Assembly: GCA_964353455.1 (NCBI GenBank) | Contig: CAYGWP010000302.1 | Location: forward strand, 1 to 5,927 | Source: CAYGWP01 sp964353455 | GTDB lineage: Bacteria > Planctomycetota > Phycisphaerae > FEN-1346 | DNA: 5,927 bases | Direction of reading: 5' to 3' | Shown here: one piece after another, positions 1 through 4,714 of the stretch | How positions within the stretch are numbered: the stretch's first letter is position 1 | How the letters are laid out: every line of letters begins with the position of its first letter | Made by a program: the position numbers and the translations under genes | Notes under the pieces: model-generated | Told to the model about the DNA's origin: nothing | The model's database searches: none | The model's input: the letters and a program-made list of their open reading frames with translations, nothing else

Positions 1-183
1 TTTTTTCTCCTTGCGGGAGAGGGTAGGGTGAGGGGGCCGTTTCCTTCTCCCTCTCCCCTTGCGGGAGAGGGTAGGGTGAGGGGGCCGTTTTTCTCCCTCT
101 CCCATCGCGGGAGAGGGCTGGGGTGAGGGGGGCCGTTTTCTTCCCTCTCCCCTCACGGGAGAGGGTAGGGTGAGGGGGGCCAC
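1..183. repeat. Four-copy tandem array of C/G-rich hairpin repeats
   Basis: Four head-to-tail units repeat with a period of 46-48 bases. Units 2, 3 and 4 each contain a perfect 9-bp inverted repeat, CCCTCTCCC / GGGAGAGGG, at 49-57/63-71, 95-103/109-117 and 143-151/157-165, with variable 5-base loops (CTTGC, ATCGC, CTCAC). Unit 1 has a degraded left arm but an intact right arm (15-23). After each right arm the plus strand continues through further G-runs to GGGGGCC, which gives four closely spaced G-runs per unit and could form a G-quadruplex. The loop changes while the arms stay intact suggest that the stem is what is conserved. From memory, this CCCTCTCCC...GGGAGAGGG family is a common dispersed intergenic repeat in many GC-rich bacteria. 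The array lies about 140 bases beyond the 3' end of the minus-strand gene and could help end its transcription, but there is no clear T-tract. The array may extend beyond base 1. Bases 184-323 show no gene or clear signal. Confidence 0.9.
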
Positions 184-323
184 GGATCATGGCGGGCCAA
201 TCCCCGAAACTTCACCTCCCGGAACCACGGTGCTGGCTGCGGCGCGACTTGCACCACGATAGCACGCCGCGTACCTCCGAAAACGCCGGCAGAGATAAAT
301 ATTGCGTCCCCGGAACTGTATCG

Positions 324-1190
324 TTAAGGCTTCGGCTTGTTGGTAGATTGAGGTGCAAGCCGCTGGGCAATCCACTGGTGAATGGCCTGCTTCTCCTTCA
401 ACTGTTGCAGGCTCACATTGAATGTCAGAGCCTTGTTACTCCTTGCTCCATACGCCATGCCCTCCTTGTTGAGGTAGTCAACCGCCTCGGCGAAATCATG
501 CTCGACGTACTTCACATCAATAAGCGCCCTGTCGTTCTTTCGCTTGTTGACCCAAACACGAGCGATCCCACCAACTGTGAAGGATATGTAAGATTCGAAG
601 TATTTCGTCGGGATGTCGCCGTAGAACTCTGCAAGCAAGTCCTTATACCAGCGTGCACACGCCAGCGTTCCTGGGTAGTTGTCTATCCAATGCTTCTCGT
701 CATACTTTTGCTGGGGGGGCTCCTCGTCCTCCTGCTCCACAAAAGAATCGATTACTCTTGTGAAGTCCAGTGCCTTCACGTCCCCCACCTGCTTGATGCT
801 GGCCTGAATTCCGATGATTGGGACAGCCTGGCTCAGCAAGTGTACCACGTTGAAGAAACGATTCGTGATTTCCTCGGCCACAAGCACCGCGGTATGGCTC
901 CGATTTGGCCACCGGTGCTTCTCGTTGTCCCAGTACTCAATGGTCCGTATGATGTGCGACTCGTCTGTTGGGCCAAGCTGCAACTCCACCTCGTACATGG
1001 AATCATCCGCCGGGTCCTTCAGCAGCAAGTCAAGCCGCCGGCCTTGAGATTGAGTCCTCTCCTTCATCACTGCCTGCAAGTCGCCCAAACCCAGAATGCT
1101 CGGATCCGCGTAGATCGTGTCCCGAAGCCAGTATTCATCGTGGCCGCACTCGGAAATCGACAACACGGTCGTTACGGGGATGTCACCCAT
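324..1190 (-). CDS. Putative PD-(D/E)XK nuclease-superfamily protein, uncharacterised
   Basis: The 288-residue product has no signal peptide or membrane segment, so it should be cytoplasmic. The N-terminal half carries a possible PD-(D/E)XK core: Asp54 in RRLDLLL, then Glu67/Glu69/Gln71 in MYEVELQLG on the next predicted strand, followed by a conserved-looking TDESHIIRTIEYWD segment (75-88) and a hydrophobic strand, TAVLVAEEI (100-108). This D...ExE/ExQ spacing suits a restriction-endonuclease-like fold, but the usual Lys would be replaced by Gln, so catalysis is uncertain. A charged acidic stretch (VEQEDEEPP, 151-159) links to a C-terminal half of unknown role. I recall similar proteins annotated only as hypothetical. 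An upstream in-frame GTG at 1220 would add ten residues, but AAGGAGG at 1196-1202 lies 5 bases before the ATG at 1190, so that ATG is chosen. Three 60-base lines sampled from the gene are 48-52% GC, against 62-67% for lines sampled from genes to the right, which suggests transfer. No modification or partner gene is adjacent. It is confidently a gene; its function is inferred. Confidence 0.8.
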   Translation of the reverse strand: MGDIPVTTVLSISECGHDEYWLRDTIYADPSILGLGDLQAVMKERTQSQGRRLDLLLKDPADDSMYEVELQLGPTDESHIIRTIEYWDNEKHRWPNRSHTAVLVAEEITNRFFNVVHLLSQAVPIIGIQASIKQVGDVKALDFTRVIDSFVEQEDEEPPQQKYDEKHWIDNYPGTLACARWYKDLLAEFYGDIPTKYFESYISFTVGGIARVWVNKRKNDRALIDVKYVEHDFAEAVDYLNKEGMAYGARSNKALTFNVSLQQLKEKQAIHQWIAQRLAPQSTNKPKP

Positions 1191-1195
1191 CACAT

Positions 1196-1202
1196 CCTCC
1201 TT
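1196..1202 (-). promoter_or_regulatory. Strong Shine-Dalgarno deciding the start of the minus-strand gene
   Basis: Read on the minus strand this is AAGGAGG, 5 bases before the ATG at 1190. It lies inside the ten-codon extension that would start from the GTG at 1220, and therefore argues for the shorter product. I see no convincing -35/-10 pair upstream of it. Confidence 0.8.
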
Positions 1203-1413
1203 GCCAGGTAATCTGGTCACAGTTTACCAATTTCCCCTCTTCCAGGGCCGGCCTCCCGCGCCGTGCCGGAGAGCCGCCCGACACAAGTAACGATACGTCG
1301 GCGGGGGGCGGTGGTCAAAGGAAATCATCACACAAATCGTCATTGGTCATTTGTGCCTTCTCATTCCCAAGCCCCGGCGGGGCGGATTGCGCTCCAGCCA
1401 CGTCCGCGGCGGT

Positions 1414-1535
1414 GTAGGCCGGGGCGCGCCCCGGCTCTCTGCGCCAACCCTGCCGCAGGGCGCTCGGCCGAGCGCGCATTGGCCAACGGCCGTCGCACGG
1501 TTCCCGGCCCCAAGCCGTGGCGCGCCACGGCCTAC
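1414..1535. repeat. Mirrored palindromic arms flanking a 78-base GC-rich core
   Basis: Two 22-base arms (1414-1435 and 1514-1535) are inverted copies of each other with two differences. Each arm contains its own perfect 18-base palindrome: GCCGGGGCGCGCCCCGGC at 1418-1435 and GCCGTGGCGCGCCACGGC at 1514-1531. The outer GTAG and CTAC ends (1414-1417, 1532-1535) are exact inverted partners. The two mismatches are paired within each arm (G with C, T with A), so each palindrome stays perfect. The core contains another perfect 16-base palindrome, GCGCTCGGCCGAGCGC (1460-1475). The layout resembles paired REP/BIME-type elements or a small non-autonomous insertion. No transposase gene is present in the window, so mobility is only inferred. 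Confidence 0.75.
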
Positions 1536-1639
1536 CACTGAAACGCGCCCCGGCCAAGTCTCCAGGGGCACGGACGTCCCAATGGACATTACTTTTACAG
1601 GATTGGGCGGCCGGGTGCCGGCCCGTCGCGTGTTTCGGC

Positions 1640-1890
1640 GGCGTTCAGTCGCCCCTGCGGGGCTCCCAAGACAAAGGATAAAAGAAAAATGATTCTTCCG
1701 CTGCGCCACCCCGGGCTCGCGCCGCGGGGCTACTATCAGGCGCCCCACGGGGGGCTTCACAAGGTTGGACGGACCTGTTGGACTCCACCCATTGCGTCTT
1801 TGCGTCTTTGCGTGAGCATGCCGTGGCTGTTGTGGGCCGTCTCTTTCCCCAGAACTCCCCTCAGCGCCCTCAGCGGTCTCCGCGTTGAGA
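1640..1890 (+). repeat. Composite hairpin repeat element, copy A
   Basis: This is the first of two direct copies; its partner lies at 2004-2242. In order it contains GGCGTTCAGTCGCCCC with a hairpin GCCCC/GGGGC (1651-1655/1659-1663), an A-rich linker, and a 72-base block (1709-1780) that matches 2073-2144 at 70 of 72 positions and contains CCCCGGGC...CGGGG and GCCCC...GGGGC hairpins. It then has a CTTTGCGTCTTTGCGTGAG motif (1791-1820 region) and a degenerate triple CTCAGCG/CTCCGCG motif (1860-1884). The offset to copy B is exactly 364 from 1640 to about 1820 and 351 after that, owing to a 13-base length difference. I recall the individual modules as dispersed intergenic repeats in planctomycete-like genomes. 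No coding function is proposed. Confidence 0.85.
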
Positions 1891-1955
1891 CCCTTGCCAG
1901 TGCAAAGACCTCGCCTCGGCGGTGGCGTGGTAGGCGAAGGATCGCATCCCCCCAA

Positions 1956-1980
1956 ATTCCTTTCATCTGTTTCCATCCGT
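1956..1980 (+). repeat. Short T/C-rich motif, probable dispersed repeat fragment
   Basis: The stretch contains TTTCATCTGTTTCCATCCGT, in the spacer between the two composite repeat copies. It resembles a dispersed intergenic motif of the TTCATCTG...CCATCCGT type that I recall from other environmental bacterial genomes. It occurs only once in this window, so its repeat status rests on recall rather than on the sequence here. Confidence 0.35.
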
Positions 1981-2003
1981 CAGCGCACGCAGGGCGATTC
2001 AAA

Positions 2004-2242
2004 GGCGTTCAGTCGCCCCTGGCGGGGCTAAGACCAAGAAGAAAAACAAATATGTATGTGCGTCGCCGTGTTCCCCGGGCTTGCGCCGCGGGGCTACTAT
2101 CAGTCGCCCCACGGGGGGCTTCACAAGGTTGGACGGACCTGTTGTTTTCAGGCCATTGCGCCTTTGCGTCTTTGCGTGAGCATGTTGTTGGCCGTTTTCC
2201 CCCAGTATCCCTCTGCGCCCTCTGCGGTCTCTGCGTTAGAGG
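2004..2242 (+). repeat. Composite hairpin repeat element, copy B
   Basis: This is the second direct copy of the element at 1640-1890, with the same module order. It opens with the hairpin GCCCC/GGGGC (2015-2019/2024-2028) and an A-rich linker. A 72-base core (2073-2144) follows, containing CAGTCGCCCC...GGGGGGCTT. It then has ATTGCGCCTTTGCGTC and TTTGCGTGAG (2155-2184), and finally three CTCTGCG units at 2211-2217, 2220-2226 and 2229-2235 with a 9-base period. The triple unit is cleaner than in copy A, where two units read CTCAGCG. The core is far more conserved between the copies than the A-rich linker, so selection or recent copying acts on the hairpin block. Confidence 0.85.
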
Positions 2243-2310
2243 CTTGAGGCTGGAGGTCGTAGGCCGGAGGAACAGCGGGTCTCAATGGCCCCGGCCGGAG
2301 ACCGTTTCGG

Positions 2311-2351
2311 AGCATTGAATGCTTGACAATCGGCTCGGCAGGCGATAGAAA
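2311..2351 (+). promoter_or_regulatory. Candidate sigma-70-like promoter with a palindromic operator
   Basis: A perfect consensus -35 hexamer TTGACA (2323-2328) is followed, after 17 bases, by TAGAAA (2346-2351), which matches four of six bases of TATAAT. Immediately upstream, and overlapping the first T of the -35 box, is a perfect 13-base palindrome AGCATTGAATGCT (2311-2323). Its position suits a repressor or activator site. Transcription would run into the small exported-protein gene at 2557, leaving a leader of about 200 bases that includes a GGGCG/CGCCC hairpin (2384-2388/2393-2397). The call is by inspection; consensus promoters can occur by chance, and the regulator is unknown. Confidence 0.45.
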
Positions 2352-2543
2352 ACGTTCTTTGTTTAATCTGCCGGGGCCGAAACGGGCGGTTGCGCCCAGC
2401 GGTTTGAGGGGTTTGGCGGGGTCGTTTTGTTTCTGTGAATGGCGCCGCCCCGGCGGGCGTCTGGAAGAAACGTCCGGACCGCGAAATATCCCGCGTCCGG
2501 AGGCATGAGAAACTCTACGCACAGACAAAGACCGAATCAGGAA

Positions 2544-2549
2544 AAGGAG
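2544..2549 (+). promoter_or_regulatory. Shine-Dalgarno fixing the start of the small exported protein
   Basis: AAGGAG ends 7 bases before the ATG at 2557. A TTG two codons upstream (2551) is in frame but lies only one base from this site, so it cannot be the start it serves. Confidence 0.75.
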
Positions 2550-2556
2550 ATTGAAG

Positions 2557-3153
2557 ATGACGAGGAAGATCGGAGTGACCCTGGGCGTCGTGGGCCTTGC
2601 TGCGGCGTGCGTGCTGGTGGGCAGCCACATCGCCATGTACGCCGAGGCCCCGGCGGCGGGCCTGACGGCCGATTGCCCGCTCGTGCTGGACATGAGCGAG
2701 GGGATCAGCGGCGAGACGGTCAACGTTCAGTTCGTCGATGAGGTTCACGGGGTGGCGGGGAACCAGATCGTGCTGACGCCGGAGCAGAAGGCGAAGTTCC
2801 GGCTGGCGCTTGTGACGTTCAAGATCAAGAAGCCGGCCGGCAAGCGCGTATCGCTGGCGGCGGCGGACTGCACGCTGCATTATTACCATGCCGACAAGGC
2901 CGAGGTGGCCCCGTCGGAGGGGATCTCGCAGTTCAGCACCTCGAACGGGCCGGACGTGGAGCGTCCGATGGACCTGTCGCGTTCGATGGGCCCCGGGTTC
3001 GTGAAGGCGATAACCGGAGCGAAGGCCACCGCCGCCGATGAGGTCTTCGTGGATGTGGTCTTCTGCTTCATGGAACCCGACACGAACAACTGCTGGATGT
3101 GCGTCGCGCAGCCGCTGTCGAAGAAGCCGTTTACGTCGCAGGGCTGGAAGTAG
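2557..3153 (+). CDS. Small exported or membrane-anchored protein of unknown function
   Basis: The 198-residue product begins with MTRK and a hydrophobic stretch (about 5-28, GVTLGVVGLAAACVLVGSHIAMYA), then an Ala/Pro-rich turn. This looks like a signal peptide cleaved near MYA|EA (29/30) or an uncleaved anchor. Cys18 sits inside the hydrophobic run without a proper lipobox, so a lipoprotein is unlikely. The mature part has five cysteines (40, 105, 170, 179, 182), the last two in a C-W-M-C motif, consistent with disulfides or metal binding outside the cytoplasm. Alternating hydrophobic patterns (LALVTFKIKK, EVFVDVVFCFME) suggest a compact beta-rich fold. I do not recognise a family. The start is set by AAGGAG 7 bases upstream, and a candidate promoter lies about 200 bases upstream. 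The permease gene follows 121 bases later across two strong hairpins, so co-transcription is uncertain. The shadow frames here are not coding. Confidence 0.8.
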   Translation: MTRKIGVTLGVVGLAAACVLVGSHIAMYAEAPAAGLTADCPLVLDMSEGISGETVNVQFVDEVHGVAGNQIVLTPEQKAKFRLALVTFKIKKPAGKRVSLAAADCTLHYYHADKAEVAPSEGISQFSTSNGPDVERPMDLSRSMGPGFVKAITGAKATAADEVFVDVVFCFMEPDTNNCWMCVAQPLSKKPFTSQGWK

Positions 3154-3165
3154 CCGCGGCTGCCA

Positions 3166-3233
3166 GCGCGGCGGGTCGGGAGACCCGCCGCGCCTGAGGT
3201 GCGCCGGTTCGCGCGGGGGGTCTCCCGCCGCGC
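3166..3233 (+). terminator. Two adjacent GC hairpins between genes, possible terminator or processing site
   Basis: The first hairpin is a perfect 12-bp stem, GCGCGGCGGGTC / GACCCGCCGCGC (3166-3177 and 3182-3193), with a GGGA loop, starting 12 bases after the stop codon of the upstream gene. The second is GCGCGGGGGG / CCCGCCGCGC (3211-3220 and 3224-3233), pairing at nine of ten positions with a TCT loop. The right arms of the two are nearly the same sequence, so they are probably copies of one repeat family. Neither has a following T-run, so a classic intrinsic terminator is not supported. They could limit read-through, stabilise the upstream mRNA end, or simply be REP-like repeats. I am sure of the structures, not of the role. 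Confidence 0.55.
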
Positions 3234-3274
3234 CAAGACCAAACGGGGCCTGCGGGCCTCTAGAACAGGGCAAC

Positions 3275-4666
3275 ATGGCTACGTCACCCGGACAGGAAGC
3301 CGGCGCCGCGCCGGTGCGGCACCTCTCGTGGACGGATGCGGTGGCGGTGGTGGTGGGGATCGTCATCGGGTCGGGGATCTTTTCGCTGCCGAAGATGGTG
3401 GCCGGGAATTCGGTGAACGAAACACTGATGATCCTGGCCTGGGTTTTCGGCGGCTTCTTCTGCCTGTGCGGCGCGCTCTGCTACGCGGAGTTGAGCACCG
3501 CCTATCCGCATTCAGGGGGCGAGTACACGTACCTGTCGCGGGCGTACGGAAAGACGATAGGCTTCCTCTTTGTCTGGGCGCGAGTGGCGGTGATTCAGAC
3601 GGGGTCGATCGCGTTTCTCTCCTACGTTTTCGGCGCTCACGCTGCGAAGGTTTTCTCCATTGGTCCTTCATCGACCATGATTTACGCGATCGCAGGGGCC
3701 ACCATTCTGACAGCCATCAACATTGTGGGCGTGCGGACGGGCAAGTGGACGCAGAACACGTTAACCGCCGCCAAGGTGTTGGGCATCGTGGCGATCATCG
3801 CGCTGGCGGTTTTCTTTGCCCCGTCGGCAGACGTGCAGCCGGCGGCCGCCGCCGAGAGCGGCGCGCCGCCAGCCGCATTCGGCCTGGCCATGGTCTTTGT
3901 CCTTTACACGTTCGGTGGCTGGAACGAATCTGCATACGTGGCCGGCGAAGTCCGCGATGCAAAAAGGAACATGCTGCGCGTGCTCATCGTCAGCATCGTG
4001 GTGCTGACGGCGCTGTACGTGGCAATCAACCTGTCGTATCTGAAAATCCTCGGACAGGCGGGCATGAGCGCCACCTGGACGCCGGCCGCGGACGCCGTGG
4101 CGCGCATCGCCGGAACGGGCGGGGGCATCGCCGTCAGCGTGCTGGTAGCCGTCTCGGCCCTCGGCGCAATGAACGGAACCATATTCACCGGCGCTCGGGC
4201 CATGTGGGCCCTGGGGAACGACTTCCACGTGCTGCGGCCGCTGGCGCGCTGGCACAACCGATTCAGGACGCCTGCCAACGCGCTTGTGATACAATGGCTC
4301 GTGACGGCGATACTGATACTGCTCCCCTGCATGGGCGACTGGCTCCGGCAGAAGATGGGATCGGAGTTCGAGACTACGGCCGAGTACACAATGCCGGTTT
4401 TCTGGACTTTCCTGCTCCTGACGGCCGTGGCCGTGTTCGTCCTCCGCCGGAAGGATCGCAATGTCGAGCGGCCATTCCGCGTGCCGCTCTATCCCGTCAC
4501 GGTCATTCTGTTTGCCCTGATGTGCGGTTACATGCTTTACAGCAGCCTCGCATACACCATGTGGGGTGCGCTGGCGGGCGTCGGAGTTCTTATCATCGGA
4601 GTTCCGCTATACTTCATATTCTGCCGCAAACCCGGTAACGCAAGCCCGGCAACGGGGCCGGCCTAA
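3275..4666 (+). CDS. APC-superfamily amino acid permease (LAT-like)
   Basis: The 463-residue product is an inner-membrane transporter that should move amino acids or related amines by proton symport or exchange. The unwound helix 1 motif is clear: GIVIGSGIF (28-36). YAELSTAYPHSGGEYTYLSRAYG (70-92) is the family signature after helix 2. GGWNESAYVAGEVRDAKRN (214-232) marks helix 6 and the loop behind it, where substrate selectivity is often set. ERPFRVPLYPV (398-408) precedes helix 11. About twelve hydrophobic segments fit the usual 430-500 residue length: roughly 22-43, 51-70, 94-115, 134-153, 162-182, 202-223, 236-256, 284-308, 335-352, 374-391, 405-424 and 427-449. The ATG at 3275 is chosen because the protein then begins just before helix 1; the in-frame extension back to 3038 overlaps the previous gene and gives Arg/Ser-rich nonsense. 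Its binding site is weak (AGGG, 3267-3270). The substrate cannot be told; the resemblance is to the LAT/SteT-type group. The next gene starts 48 bases downstream. Confidence 0.93.
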   Translation: MATSPGQEAGAAPVRHLSWTDAVAVVVGIVIGSGIFSLPKMVAGNSVNETLMILAWVFGGFFCLCGALCYAELSTAYPHSGGEYTYLSRAYGKTIGFLFVWARVAVIQTGSIAFLSYVFGAHAAKVFSIGPSSTMIYAIAGATILTAINIVGVRTGKWTQNTLTAAKVLGIVAIIALAVFFAPSADVQPAAAAESGAPPAAFGLAMVFVLYTFGGWNESAYVAGEVRDAKRNMLRVLIVSIVVLTALYVAINLSYLKILGQAGMSATWTPAADAVARIAGTGGGIAVSVLVAVSALGAMNGTIFTGARAMWALGNDFHVLRPLARWHNRFRTPANALVIQWLVTAILILLPCMGDWLRQKMGSEFETTAEYTMPVFWTFLLLTAVAVFVLRRKDRNVERPFRVPLYPVTVILFALMCGYMLYSSLAYTMWGALAGVGVLIIGVPLYFIFCRKPGNASPATGPA

Positions 4667-4714
4667 GTCGGCCGACCTAAAGTCGAGCAAGGACTAGTAA
4701 CGAGGAGACTGACA

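Larger units (their letters stand above)
1203..2310. other. Gene-free repeat-rich intergenic region
   Basis: Open frames exist on both strands because the stretch is GC-rich, but none has a good ribosome binding site, a recognisable domain or a consistent coding pattern. Several translate repeat motifs into low-value peptides such as NAETAEGAEG or LTQRRKDAM, which I recall as frequent spurious annotations. The first part (1221-1413) holds no strong structure apart from CCCCGGCGGGG near 1373-1383, after a CATTCCCAAG motif. The rest is covered by the repeat entries within this range. Two further hairpins are visible: GGCCGG/CCGGCC at 1609-1614/1618-1623, and GGTCTC/GAGACC at 2278-2283/2298-2303 with a GGCC-rich interior. 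The region may be an accumulation site for small non-autonomous elements. Confidence 0.75.

Noticed and set aside
1..183. CRISPR array
   Set aside because: Units are contiguous repeats with a 46-48 base period. There are no unique 30-40 base spacers and no cas genes are nearby.
189..1211. Long plus-strand open frame of 340 residues opposite the minus-strand gene
   Set aside because: It is antisense to a gene with a strong ribosome binding site and domain-like sequence. Its own product is Leu/Arg/His-rich without domains, and it begins at the edge of the repeat array.
1347..2318. Several open frames of about 80-209 residues on both strands
   Set aside because: They translate palindromes and dispersed repeats, lack good start signals, and share repeat-derived peptides such as PGLAPRGYYQ and NAETAEGAEG.
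2551..2556. TTG start for the small exported protein
   Set aside because: It lies one base after the Shine-Dalgarno sequence, too close for initiation; the ATG at 2557 has 7-base spacing.
3038..3274. N-terminal extension of the permease by 79 residues
   Set aside because: It overlaps the end of the previous gene in another frame, gives Arg/Ser/Cys-rich sequence and runs through the hairpins. The ATG at 3275 lies just before helix 1.
4657..4685. Terminator after the permease
   Set aside because: Only short overlapping palindromes (GTCGGCCGAC at 4667-4676; CGAC/GTCG at 4673-4685) are present without a T-run, and the next gene starts 48 bases on.
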